64,000 nt of DNA, taken from the NCBI GenBank assembly GCA_964237235.1, contig CAXSGY010000004.1:1-64000 (forward strand). Direction: 5' to 3'. Positions 1-9,400 of this stretch are shown in pieces. The position numbers and the translations under genes were made by a program. The notes under the pieces were generated by a model. The model was not told where the DNA came from. It did not search any database and saw only the letters and a program-made list of their open reading frames with translations. Within the stretch, counting starts at the first letter, position 1. Each line of letters begins with the position of its first letter. The stretch is from GCA-002050365 sp964237235. GTDB lineage: Bacteria; Acidobacteriota; Blastocatellia; Pyrinomonadales; Pyrinomonadaceae.

Positions 1-2
1 AC

Positions 3-1382
3 AACAACCGCGTGTGGCGGCAGATCACGTTTGCGCCGGTGACGACGACACGCATTAGAGTGGTAATCAACAGCGCGCTGGCGACTTACAGCCGCATCGT
101 CGAGCTTGAAGCCTACACGACAAGCGGCTCGACAACGCCGACTCCGACGGCAACGCCGACCGCCACTCCAACGCCTGCGCCGACTCCGACGGCGACACCG
201 ATTGCTACGCCGACACCGAGCGGCAGAACTAATGTCGCGCTCGCCGCAAACGGCGGCGTGGCGACGGCTTCGTCTTTCTTCAGCAGCGATTTTGCTCCGG
301 GCGCGGCGATTGACGGCAGCCGCGTCTGGGCAAACGGCAACGGTTGGAATGACGCGACCGCCGACGCTTACCCGGATTTTTTGCAGGTTGATTTTAACGG
401 CGCGAAAACGATCAGCGAGATTGACGTTTATACGATCAAAGACGATTATTACGACGCGACCGAACCGACTGAAAATACTACTTTCGGCGTTTACGGCATC
501 ACCGCTTTCGACGTGCAGTATTGGAACGGCGCGAGCTGGACGACCGTCCCGAACGGCAGCGTTGTCAACAACAATCGCGTTTTACGCAAATTTACGTTTT
601 CGCCGGTTACGACCGTTAGAATTCGCGTCGTCGTCAACAGCGCGCTCGTTAAATACAGCCGCATCGTCGAACTCGAAGCCTACACGGACGGCGGCGCGAC
701 GGCAACTCCAACGCCGACCGTGACGCCGACCGCGACCCCAACGCCGACTCCGACTCCGACGACCACGCCGACTCCGAGCAACCGCGCGAACGTCGCTCTG
801 TCGTCGAACGGCGGAGTGGCGACGGCTTCCTCGACCTACAACAGCGGTTTTGCTCCCGATTCCGCCATCAACGGCGACCGCCGCGGCGCAAACATCGGCG
901 CGGGCGGTTACTGGAACGATAACACTCCGAACGCTTTTCCAGACACGCTGCAGGTTGATTTCGCAGGCGCAAAAACCATCGACGAGATTGACGTGATTAC
1001 CTTCCAGGACGATTACAATAATCCGGTCGAGCCGACTTTGGCGACGATTTTCACTAAATACGGAATTGTGGATTTCGACGTGCAGTATTGGACGGGAGCG
1101 AGTTGGGCGACGGTTCCGAACGGCAGCGTGACGAACAACAACCGCGTGTGGCGGCAGATCACGTTTGCGCCGGTGACGACGACACGCATCCGGGTCGTGG
1201 TGACGAGCGCGTTGGCAACCTACAGCCGCATCGTCGAACTCGAAGCGTATTCGGCAACCGGCAATGTTACGGTTTCCAGTCAAGAGGAAGGAGCGGTCAA
1301 AATTGAACGCGAATCGATCGACGAAACCGTCAAAGGCTGGTTTGATGAAAGTTACAAACTTCTCGACAACGCTTTGAACTAA
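3..1382 (+). CDS. Secreted/cell-surface protein with discoidin (F5/8 type C) domains, 5' truncated
   Basis: The reading frame is open from the first bases of the window, so the N-terminus lies outside it. What remains is the end of one F5/8 type C (discoidin-like) domain, a Pro-Thr-rich linker, a second complete discoidin domain (about bases 230-690), another Pro-Thr linker and a third domain (about 780-1260). It ends in a short acidic amphipathic tail ending ESYKLLDNALN. Discoidin domains are beta-sandwich modules that usually bind carbohydrate or other surface ligands; Pro-Thr linkers are typical of extracellular multidomain proteins. The next gene downstream encodes the same two domain types and a matching tail, so the two are tandem relatives. 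A strong terminator hairpin follows the stop codon. The missing N-terminal part may hold an enzyme domain, as in the neighbour; the ligand is unknown. Confidence 0.85.
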   Translation, partial: NNRVWRQITFAPVTTTRIRVVINSALATYSRIVELEAYTTSGSTTPTPTATPTATPTPAPTPTATPIATPTPSGRTNVALAANGGVATASSFFSSDFAPGAAIDGSRVWANGNGWNDATADAYPDFLQVDFNGAKTISEIDVYTIKDDYYDATEPTENTTFGVYGITAFDVQYWNGASWTTVPNGSVVNNNRVLRKFTFSPVTTVRIRVVVNSALVKYSRIVELEAYTDGGATATPTPTVTPTATPTPTPTPTTTPTPSNRANVALSSNGGVATASSTYNSGFAPDSAINGDRRGANIGAGGYWNDNTPNAFPDTLQVDFAGAKTIDEIDVITFQDDYNNPVEPTLATIFTKYGIVDFDVQYWTGASWATVPNGSVTNNNRVWRQITFAPVTTTRIRVVVTSALATYSRIVELEAYSATGNVTVSSQEEGAVKIERESIDETVKGWFDESYKLLDNALN

Positions 1383-2064
1383 ACGGTAACGGATAATTTT
1401 ACTCGTTCGTTTTTCAAAAAAAGTCTCTGAATCTTTCCGGTTCAGAGACTTTTTTTGTCGCCGGATAATTTTCCGTCTAAGTTTTTCGCGCCGCTCGAAT
1501 TTTCCGTCGGTCGAAATTGTTCTCCGGTGAATTTATCGCCGGAATTCTGCTTTGCCGATAATTGCTCCGGGCGATTCAATTTATCTTGCGGACTATCTTT
1601 CTTCTTCTAAAATATCGAACCGCCCGGCATTCGCGCCGTTTATCAAATTTGCGTTAAACACATTCATTTCACCGGAATTTCCGTTTTTATAATTTTCCGT
1701 GAGGCTGTCAGCCTTTCGCTTAAACAAAGCTGAAAGTCAGTAAATATAAGGTTTTTATTATCAAAAGAGTCATCGCTCACGACCCAAAATAATGCTTGTC
1801 TAAAGATTAAAAAAGTGTCAAAATAATATTGCCAATAGGCAACGATAAAAATCTTTATATTCTTTGTTTAACAAATCAGCTAATTTCGACGGGTTCTCGT
1901 CAATTCCCCGACCCAACTGAATTTTTTGTTTTGAATTTGTTTTCCGGCAATGTTCGGCGGCTGTTTTTGCTGTCGTTCGTTTTCGGAGATCAATTCAAAT
2001 AGTGCGCCCGAAGTCGAAAAGCATTGGCTCGATTGAACTAAAAAACGCTCTTCAAGAGGTAAAA
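1383..2064. other. AT-rich intergenic region of 682 bases
   Basis: Apart from the terminator at its left end I see no gene here. The sequence is AT-rich, with several scattered copies of AATTTTCCGT in the first half and an ATAAGG/AATAAT-rich stretch at 1740-1860. Short frames on either strand lack ribosome sites and recognisable protein features. It probably holds the promoter of the metalloprotease gene, but no clear -35/-10 pair stands out. Confidence 0.5.
1422..1456 (+). terminator. Rho-independent terminator after the discoidin gene
   Basis: A perfect 10-bp stem (AGTCTCTGAA, 1422-1431, with its complement at 1441-1450) and a 9-base loop is followed directly by a T run to 1456. It lies 40 bases after the stop codon. 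Confidence 0.85.
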
Positions 2065-4587
2065 ATGAACAGATTTTTGGCAATTGCATTTTTTTTGTCG
2101 GCGGTTTGCGCTTCAGCGTTCGGACAGGACGCTTTACACGAGGATTTAGACAAAAATTTTAAGAAATACGAAATTATCGATTTAGACGGCAAAGTTCTTC
2201 TGGAAAAGGCGCAAACGGCTCAGTTAATAGAAATCAACGCCTACGGGCATCAATTTCAATTCGTTTTAAACTTGAACGACATCAGAAGCGCGAACTACAA
2301 AGCCTCGGAAACAGGTGAGGCGGGCGAACGCGAATTAGAGCGAAACGCGCCGACGACCTACAAGGGAAAACTGCTCGATGATCCCGATTCGGAAGTTCGT
2401 TTCACCATCTCCGAAAATCAATTTGAAGGTTTGATTTACACCGGCGCAGGCAAATTCTTTATTGCGCCCGCCGCCAGATTTTCAAAATTTTCGCCGCACA
2501 ACCGCGCGGTCATTTACGCGGAGAATGATTTAACGAGCCGTGTCAATTTATCCGAAGATATTCAAGGGAAAATCGCGCTGGTCAACGGTTTTTTCACGCC
2601 CGACATTTTCGACACGACGAATACGACGAGTTCTTTCCGGCAGATTGGAATCGCCACCGAAGCCGACCAGCAGTGGGTGACGCAATCGGGCGGCTCGGCT
2701 GCGTCGGCGAACAATGAGATTCTCGGCATTTTGAATATGGTGGACGGCATTTATCGCCGTGATTTGAATATGACGGTCAGCGTGACGTTTCAGCACGTCT
2801 GGACGACGACCGACCCGTATCCGGCGGCTACGTCTTCGACGATGCTCGAATCGTTTATCGGCTATTGGAATACGAATTACAGCCAGACGCAATATCCGCG
2901 CGATATGGCTCAACTTTTCACCGGAAAAATAAGTAATCAGGGCATCGCGTATATCGGCGTGGCGTGTTTCAGCCCGACTTACAGCTACGGCTTAACTGCC
3001 CGAAGTTTTATCAATCAAATAATCACGGCGCACGAAATCGGTCATATTTTAGGCGCGGAACACGTTGACAACGCCGGTTCGTGCGTCAGTTCGGTTATGA
3101 ATCCGATAGTTTCGCCGAGCATTACGGGCTTCTGCGAAACGTCGAAAACGATGATCGCGAATTTCGTTTCAACCTACGGCGGCTGCCTGCGCTCGGTTGA
3201 CGCAACGCCGACATCAACTCCGACTCCGACTCCGACGGCGACCGCAATGCCAACTCCGTCGCCGACACCTTCGCCGACAGCAACCGCGACACCTTCGCCG
3301 ACGGCTACTCCAACTCCGACTCCTACGCCGACGATGACTCCGACTCCGACGGCAACTCCGACACAAACGCCTGCGCCGACACCTTCACCGACACAAACGC
3401 CCTCATCAACGCCGACACCGAATTCGACCCCTGTTTCAACTCCTCAACCGGCAACAACGCCAATAACTATTCCGACCCCGACCGCGATACCCGCCAATCG
3501 AATCAACGTCGCGCTTGCCGCAAACGGCGCGACGGCGACGGCTTCGTCTTTTTCCGGCAGCGATTTTGCTCCGGGCGCGGCGATTGACGGCAGCCGCGTC
3601 TGGGCAAACGGCAACGGCTGGCGGGACGCGACGATAAATTCTTATCCCGACACTTTGCAGGTAAATTTCGCAGGGGCAAAGACAATCAACGAAATCGACG
3701 TTTACACGATTAAAGACGATTTTTACGACGCGACCGAACCGACTGAAAATACGACCTGCAATTTTCTCGGCATCACGAATTTCGACGTGCAGTATTGGAC
3801 GGGCGCGAATTGGCAAACGGTTTCAAACGGCAGCGTCGTCAACAACAATCGCGTTTTACGCAGATTTACGTTTTCGTCCGTCAACACTGATCGAATCAGA
3901 GTTGTTGTGAAGGGCGCGCGCGTCAAATACAGCCGCATCGTCGAACTCGAAGCCTACACGGACGGAATCGTTACCACGCCAAACAACCGCGCGAACGTCG
4001 CCCTGTCGTCGAACGGCGCGAATGTTTCGGCTTCTTCGACCTACAACAGCGGCTTTGCTCCCGATTCCGCCATCAACGGCGACCGCCGCGGCGCGAACAT
4101 CGGCGCGGGCGGTTACTGGAACGACAACACCCCGAACGCTTTTCCGGACACGCTGCAAGTTGACTTCGCGGGCGCAAAAACCATTGACGAGATTGATGTT
4201 TTCACCTTCCAAGACGATTACAACAATCCAATCGAGCCGACTCTGGCGACGACTTTCACCAGATACGGGATTGTGAATTTCGAGGTGCAGTATTGGACGG
4301 GAGCAAGCTGGGCAACGGTGCCGAACGGCAGCGTGACGAACAACAATCGGGTGTGGCGGCAGATCACGTTTGCGCCGATTACCACTAACAGAATTCGGGT
4401 CGTGGTGACGAGCGCGCTGGCGACCTACAGCCGCATCGTCGAACTCGAAGCGTATTCGGCGACCGGCAACGCGTCGGTTTCAAATCCGGTGGAAGAAACG
4501 GTCAAAGCCGAAAGCGGAACGTTCGACGAAACCGTCAAAAGCTGGTTTGACGAAACGTATGACGCACTCGAAAATCTTTTCAAATAA
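2065..4587 (+). CDS. Secreted zinc metalloprotease (reprolysin-like) with Pro-Thr linker and two discoidin domains
   Basis: The chosen ATG at 2065 follows AAGAGG at 2054-2059 and gives a clear signal peptide (residues 1 to about 20, ending AFGQ); an in-frame ATG at 2002 would bury it. Residues 21 to about 200 look like a propeptide-type region. A metzincin catalytic domain follows, with HEIGHILGAEH at residues 323-333 and a candidate Met-turn at SVMNP shortly after, as in reprolysin/M12B-type peptidases. Residues about 380-475 are a Pro-Thr repeat linker, then two F5/8 type C domains (about 478-632 and 640-797) and an amphipathic acidic tail. The domains closely match those of the upstream gene. 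The role is inferred as a secreted protease tethered to, or targeted at, a surface glycan or matrix. Substrate unknown. A strong hairpin shared with the convergent gene follows the stop codon. Confidence 0.9.
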   Translation: MNRFLAIAFFLSAVCASAFGQDALHEDLDKNFKKYEIIDLDGKVLLEKAQTAQLIEINAYGHQFQFVLNLNDIRSANYKASETGEAGERELERNAPTTYKGKLLDDPDSEVRFTISENQFEGLIYTGAGKFFIAPAARFSKFSPHNRAVIYAENDLTSRVNLSEDIQGKIALVNGFFTPDIFDTTNTTSSFRQIGIATEADQQWVTQSGGSAASANNEILGILNMVDGIYRRDLNMTVSVTFQHVWTTTDPYPAATSSTMLESFIGYWNTNYSQTQYPRDMAQLFTGKISNQGIAYIGVACFSPTYSYGLTARSFINQIITAHEIGHILGAEHVDNAGSCVSSVMNPIVSPSITGFCETSKTMIANFVSTYGGCLRSVDATPTSTPTPTPTATAMPTPSPTPSPTATATPSPTATPTPTPTPTMTPTPTATPTQTPAPTPSPTQTPSSTPTPNSTPVSTPQPATTPITIPTPTAIPANRINVALAANGATATASSFSGSDFAPGAAIDGSRVWANGNGWRDATINSYPDTLQVNFAGAKTINEIDVYTIKDDFYDATEPTENTTCNFLGITNFDVQYWTGANWQTVSNGSVVNNNRVLRRFTFSSVNTDRIRVVVKGARVKYSRIVELEAYTDGIVTTPNNRANVALSSNGANVSASSTYNSGFAPDSAINGDRRGANIGAGGYWNDNTPNAFPDTLQVDFAGAKTIDEIDVFTFQDDYNNPIEPTLATTFTRYGIVNFEVQYWTGASWATVPNGSVTNNNRVWRQITFAPITTNRIRVVVTSALATYSRIVELEAYSATGNASVSNPVEETVKAESGTFDETVKSWFDETYDALENLFK

Positions 4588-4631
4588 ACGACGGCAAATA
4601 AATTTTCAAAATTGATTTTGCGGTCGCTGAT

Positions 4632-4678
4632 AAAAATCAAAGTCTCCGAATCAATTCGATTCGGAGACTTTGATTTTT
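4632..4678. terminator. Bidirectional terminator between convergent genes
   Basis: A perfect 21-bp stem (4632-4652 with 4658-4678) and a 5-base loop, beginning AAAAATCAAAG and ending in TTTTT, gives an A/T tract on both sides. It sits between the metalloprotease stop (4587) and the K+ channel stop (4737) and can serve both strands. Confidence 0.85.
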
Positions 4679-4736
4679 GCGCGAAATATCTTTGCTGAAA
4701 TTTTTGAGCTGATCGAAAATGAATTTATAATAAAAT

Positions 4737-5720
4737 CTATTCCGCTTTTTCCACTTTCGAGAGTTTGCGAACGTCAATCGAAATCGGCTCGTCGGATTTG
4801 ATTTCGTTATAAATGCTGACGAATTTATAACCGAATTTTATTTCCTTTAATTTATAAGACGAGCGCGTGTGAACCGTCTGCGCGAAGGTTTCGTCCATCG
4901 CCGAAATGACGATAATAACTTCCGCGTCGAGCCGCTCGAAATCCGCGGCGGTTAAATTTTTCATCGGCGATTCGTCGTCAATCGGATGCACGAGCGTCCA
5001 CGCCAGCGGCAGAAACGAAACGCGCTCTCGTTCGAGATTCAGAATATCGAATTTGCGCTCCGCCACGCCGTCTTTTTCCACAAAGCGCGTGAACATCACC
5101 TGCGCTTTCAATTCGATCAGCTGATTTTTACGGCTGTTGACGAGGCGAAACATAAAACCTTGACCGCCGCGATACGGCGCGACGACCGCGTTTTCGCTGA
5201 AAATAATTCTCGCCGTCGGGCGCGAAAAGCGGGCGAAAACCAGACCGGTAATCAAAGCGTTCGCCAGCAGACTGTAATAAGATTCGACCGTTACGAGCAA
5301 ATTCGGAATGATGCCGACCGGATGAATCGTGCCGTAACCGATGGTCGCAAACGTCTGCACCGAAAAGAAAAATCCGCGCAGAAATAAACTGACTGTCGGA
5401 TCGTTTGAAGTATCAACCAGAGACTCCGCGCCGAGCGACGAATAAACCAAGCCGAAGACGACGTTGCTCAAAAAATATAAAAGCAGAACCAAGCCGAGAA
5501 ACTCCGTCCACGACATCGTCAGCAAAAAATGATAAAGATTGCGCGGCGAAAATTCTCTCAACCCGCGCCGTTGGACATTAAACGTGCCGTCGCGGTTCAA
5601 AAACCGCAGACGGCTTTCGGTCGCCACCTTCGCGCCGAATCCCAAATCGCGGTCTTCCTCGCGCATCGGCGCGGCGGGCATTTTTATCGTCGTCGGTCGT
5701 AATTCTTCTTCGCGCGTCAT
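4737..5720 (-). CDS. Inward-rectifier-type potassium channel (KirBac-like)
   Basis: The 327-residue protein has the layout of bacterial inward-rectifier channels. There is an N-terminal cytoplasmic stretch with a likely slide helix (about 52-68), a first membrane helix (about 72-95), a pore loop with selectivity filter TIGYG at 126-130, a second membrane helix (about 140-163), and a C-terminal beta-rich cytoplasmic domain of about 160 residues. It should form a tetrameric K+ channel in the inner membrane, gated through the cytoplasmic domain. The start lies 9 bases after the end of a degraded nucleotidyltransferase gene, and the genes upstream on this strand overlap each other, so it may be the last gene of that transcript. 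The family call is firm; ligand and regulation are not visible. Confidence 0.9.
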   Translation of the reverse strand: MTREEELRPTTIKMPAAPMREEDRDLGFGAKVATESRLRFLNRDGTFNVQRRGLREFSPRNLYHFLLTMSWTEFLGLVLLLYFLSNVVFGLVYSSLGAESLVDTSNDPTVSLFLRGFFFSVQTFATIGYGTIHPVGIIPNLLVTVESYYSLLANALITGLVFARFSRPTARIIFSENAVVAPYRGGQGFMFRLVNSRKNQLIELKAQVMFTRFVEKDGVAERKFDILNLERERVSFLPLAWTLVHPIDDESPMKNLTAADFERLDAEVIIVISAMDETFAQTVHTRSSYKLKEIKFGYKFVSIYNEIKSDEPISIDVRKLSKVEKAE

Positions 5721-5729
5721 TTTTGTAAA

Positions 5730-6222
5730 TTAATTCTCGGTTTGCTGCGACAATGCTTCCCTCACAACTTCAAGCTGCGGAAGAATAAACAAATCTTTCG
5801 GACGATTGGCGGCTTTTTTAGCTTTAATCAAGTCATCGAGCGATAAAACGCGCACATCCGCGCCGAAGAGATTAAGCGTTATCGAATTTGTAAAAACTTC
5901 GATATACGCGCCGACACCGGCAACTTCGCCGAGCCAATCTATGTCTCCGATCTCAGTTTCGAGCGTAAAATTTGTGCCGGTTTGTAAAGTTCTTTCGTTC
6001 CAAAAGAACGGTAAATCCTTTGGAAAATCACGAAGCCTTTGATTGAAAGGCGCGAGCGCGGCAACGATCTTTTATAGATTTTCAATTGTTCTCGCGTAAC
6101 AGAAATCCAAATCGAAAGTCGCATACGAAACGCCGTGCGCGATGATTGCTAACGCCGCCGACAATAACGAATTCGACTTGATGTTTGACCAGAGATCTGA
6201 CCGGCTATTCGATATGTTTCAT
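5730..6222 (-). pseudogene. Degraded nucleotidyltransferase-like gene
   Basis: Reading the minus strand from an ATG at 6222 gives MKHIE, then an in-frame TAG, then PVRSLVKHQVEFVIVGGV. A one-base frameshift follows, and the frame continues as AIIAHGVSYATFDLDFCYAR. A TAA interrupts after TIENL, and an uninterrupted 100-codon stretch runs to the stop at 5730. The joined translation resembles the DUF6036-type nucleotidyltransferase-like family: GG motif, D-x-D (DLDFCY), a later GDIDWLGEV, and the closing DLIKAKKAANRPKD helix. Two stops and a frameshift within about 180 bases argue for a true pseudogene rather than one sequencing error. The ATGA overlap with the upstream 75-codon gene shows the original two-gene module. 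No function is expected now. Confidence 0.8.
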
Positions 6223-6446
6223 TTCGCGTTTCGAGCATTTTCACCTTGTTTCCTCACTTCCGAAAGAAAAATCATTCGTTCCCGCGCTTCTTCAATTCTT
6301 TCCTGCGGCGAGAGCGTCAGCCATCGAAACAAAAGCGACAAATCAACTCCGAACTCTTTCGCCGCCGCCGTTTTACTGTCGGGCAGCGGATTTTGAAAAA
6401 GTTTTTTAACTCTTTTCAATCGCTCTTCGCTCAATTTCTCAATCAT
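6219..6446 (-). CDS. Small partner protein of the nucleotidyltransferase module
   Basis: A 75-residue charged protein, mostly helical by composition, with a possible helix-turn-helix-like segment (AAAKEFGVDLSLLFRW, about 27-42) and a C-terminal Arg/Glu-rich helix. Its ATG overlaps the stop of the large oxidoreductase gene (ATGA, 6443-6446), and its stop overlaps the ATG of the broken nucleotidyltransferase gene (ATGA, 6219-6222), so it is translationally coupled on both sides. From memory, small proteins of this kind often precede stand-alone nucleotidyltransferase genes, in a layout like toxin-antitoxin pairs; that role is inference. With its partner broken it may be a relic, although this frame itself is intact. 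Confidence 0.65.
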   Translation of the reverse strand: MIEKLSEERLKRVKKLFQNPLPDSKTAAAKEFGVDLSLLFRWLTLSPQERIEEARERMIFLSEVRKQGENARNAK

Positions 6447-9400
6447 AAATTTGTTTGGTCCTTAAAAACTTTATCGAGCCACAGATTCGTCAATTTCTCC
6501 TGCACCGAATTCGCCCGCAGTCTATCGTTCAAGTTTTTGAAATCAACGAAATCGAGATGCTGATCCTGATTAAAACACGAAAACACGAAAAACTCTTCGC
6601 CCGTGTGCGGGTTGACGTGGCGTTGCAGACATTGGGCGCAGACTTCCTTCATCATACACTGCATCGGCGAATTGATTGAACCGATTGCCGTGTGCTGTTC
6701 CTTCAAAAAAGGTTTGAGCGATGTGTGGCGGGCTTCGCGCACGCCGTTCATCATTCGGTCCGAGCCGATGGCGATGATGCGGTCAACATCCTTTAGATCA
6801 ACGGTTTGTGTGCCTAACTTGCCTTCGGCATAAGCAACCATCGCCTGCACGATATTGCCTCGAAAATGCGCGTCCTGCTGGCGATGCGGCTCGATTTCGT
6901 CGCCGAAATCGGTCGCCCAGATGATTTTGTCGGTCGCGTTTTCTATTTCTTCGCGCTTGAACAAATCCGCGCCGTTTTTGTAACCGGCGAAATAAACGAC
7001 TTCGTTATTTCGTTCGCGCATCGCTTTGGCGATGGAAAATAAAACCGCGTTGCCGAGACCGCCGCCCGCCAGTAAAATCGTTTCGTTTTCGGGAATTTCG
7101 GTCGGCGTTCCGGTCGGTCCCATTACCAAAACTTCTTCGCCTTCTTTCAGTAAGGAACAGAGCCGCGAAGACGTTCCCATTTCCAAAACGATCATCGAAA
7201 GCAAGCCTTTTTCCTCGTCAACCCACGCGCCGGTTAAAGCCAAGCCTTCCATCACTAATTTTGTGCCGTCAATGACGGGCGCGGACGTTTCAAAATTTTG
7301 CAGACGGTAAAATTGTCCCGGCTCGAACTTTCTCGCCTGCAAAGGTGCTTTGACAATTACGTCAACAATCGTCGGCGTTAAGCGTTCGACTTTGACGACG
7401 TAGGCGCGTAATTGTTCGTCCAAAGTTTTTTCCAGATGATCGAAAATTTGATCGCGTTCCGTTTGCGGTAAAATTCCGCGCGTCTTTAATTCGTCGGCAA
7501 ATAATTCAACAACCCGTTCGTAGCCGTGTTTCGCCGAAGCCATCGCTTTGACGACGTTTCCGGCGTAGCGCGGATGGTTGTCGCCGTAATAGCTGATGAA
7601 TTTCCCTTCGTTTTCGTAAGACGTAAAAAATCCGCTTTTCGATTGCACGGCGTGCAGTTTCCCGTCGCCGTTTCGTTGCACTTCAAACGGCTCGAAAAAT
7701 TGCCGCCATTCGTCTAATTGAAACGTTCCGGGTTTTTCCTTTTCGTAAATCACGTTCGGCGAAGTTCCCGCCGCGACGCAAACCGTGCGCGCCGGAAATT
7801 CGAGCTGTTCGCCCGTGTTTTCAAATTTGCCGGTTTCCGCGATGTAATCGAGTCGCTCGAAAATCAAAGCCTTCACCGCGCCGAATTCGTCCGGCACGGC
7901 TTCGGTCGGATTCATACATTCGATAAAATTGATGCCTTCTTCGAGAGCCTTCTGGACTTCTTCGTGATTCAGGCGATACGCGGGCGAATCCTGCAGACGC
8001 TTTCGATAAACCAGAGACACGCCGCCCCAATTTTGCACGAGCGGCACGAAATTCGGTTCTTCGACGGCTTGAAAAGCGCGTTCTCTTTCTTGGCGGATTT
8101 CCTTGCCGTGTTCGAGAAATTCCTGCATCACGCGCAGTTCTTCCGGGTCGAATTGTTTCCAGAAATGCTCCTCGCCGAATGCGTCAACGACCTGCTCGAA
8201 CTGCGCGAGCATTTTTTCGACTTGCACCGGATAATACGCGAAAATCTCGGTCGCCGTATCAACGCCCGTCAAGCCGCCGCCGATGACGATTGCCGGCAAT
8301 CTGACCTGCAAATTCGACAAAGTATCTTTTTTAAATGCGCCGGTTAATTGCAGAGCCATCAAAAAATCCGAAGCCTGCCGGATGCCGCGAATCAGATTGT
8401 TTTTCATCTTGACAATCGTCGGTCGTCCCGCGCCGGTCGCAATCGCAATATGGTCGAAACCGAACGCCCAGGCATCTTCAATCGTAAACGTGCCGCCGAA
8501 ACGAACGCCGCCGTACGCGCGAAAACGCTTGCGGCGCGTCAATATCAGTTGCAGCATCGTCAAAAAGTTTTTATCCCAGCGCACCGTAATTCCATATTCG
8601 GAAACGCCGCCGAAACCCGACAGAACTCTCTGGTCTAATTGATCGGTAATTTCATTGATATTTTTGACCGGACGCGGACAAGTTTTGCCGTTTTTGCCGG
8701 TGATTTCATCCGTCATCGGCTCGATTTTCAAACCGTCCACGCCGACCACGCCGAAACCTTCGTTCAATAAATAATGCGCCAGCGTATAACCCGCCGGACC
8801 TAAACCGACGACCAAAACATTTTTTCCGTTATACGGCAGCGCGTACGGACGTTTCGCGTTCAGAGGGTTCCAGCGCGTCAAAAGCGAATAAATTTCAAAA
8901 CCGTAAGGCAAATCCAAAACGTCGGTTAAAGTCGCTGTTTCCGCCAGCGGAATGTTCACCGGGTCCTGCTTTTGGAAAATGCAGCCCTTCATACAATCGT
9001 TGCAGATGCGGTGTCCGGTTCCGGCGCACATCGGATTGTCAATCGTCACGAGCGCGAGCGACGCGATTGAATCGCCCTGCCGTTTCAACAGATGCATCTC
9101 CGAAATCTTTTCGTCGAGCGGACAGCCTTCGGTTTTGATGCCGAGCGGATTGCGTTTCGGCGCGCCGTCTTTTTCACGAAGTCCGGTCGAACACGAATCT
9201 TTCTCGCGCTCGTGGCAGATCAAACAGTAATCAACTTCATAAAGCGCATCGCGCAAAGTGCCGCGGTCGTCGGTTAATTTAAAGCCGTCGCGCCGCCGCA
9301 TTTCTTCCGCCGCGCCGTGCAAAAGATTCGGAATTTCTTCGTTCGGGTGAATCAAATGGACGAGATTTTGATAATCCAAACCGTGCGGCGTTTTGAACGC

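Noticed and set aside
106..1306. Several frames of 70-230 codons overlapping the discoidin gene on both strands
   Set aside because: They are Arg- or Val-rich shadows of a high-GC repetitive coding region, with no ribosome sites or domain signals.
6142..6563. Plus-strand frames of 74-105 codons across the nucleotidyltransferase module
   Set aside because: They are antisense to the small partner gene and the pseudogene and show no independent features.
7718..8347. A 209-codon plus-strand frame opposite the large flavoprotein
   Set aside because: Antisense shadow rich in Phe/Arg; the flavoprotein strand has motifs across this stretch.
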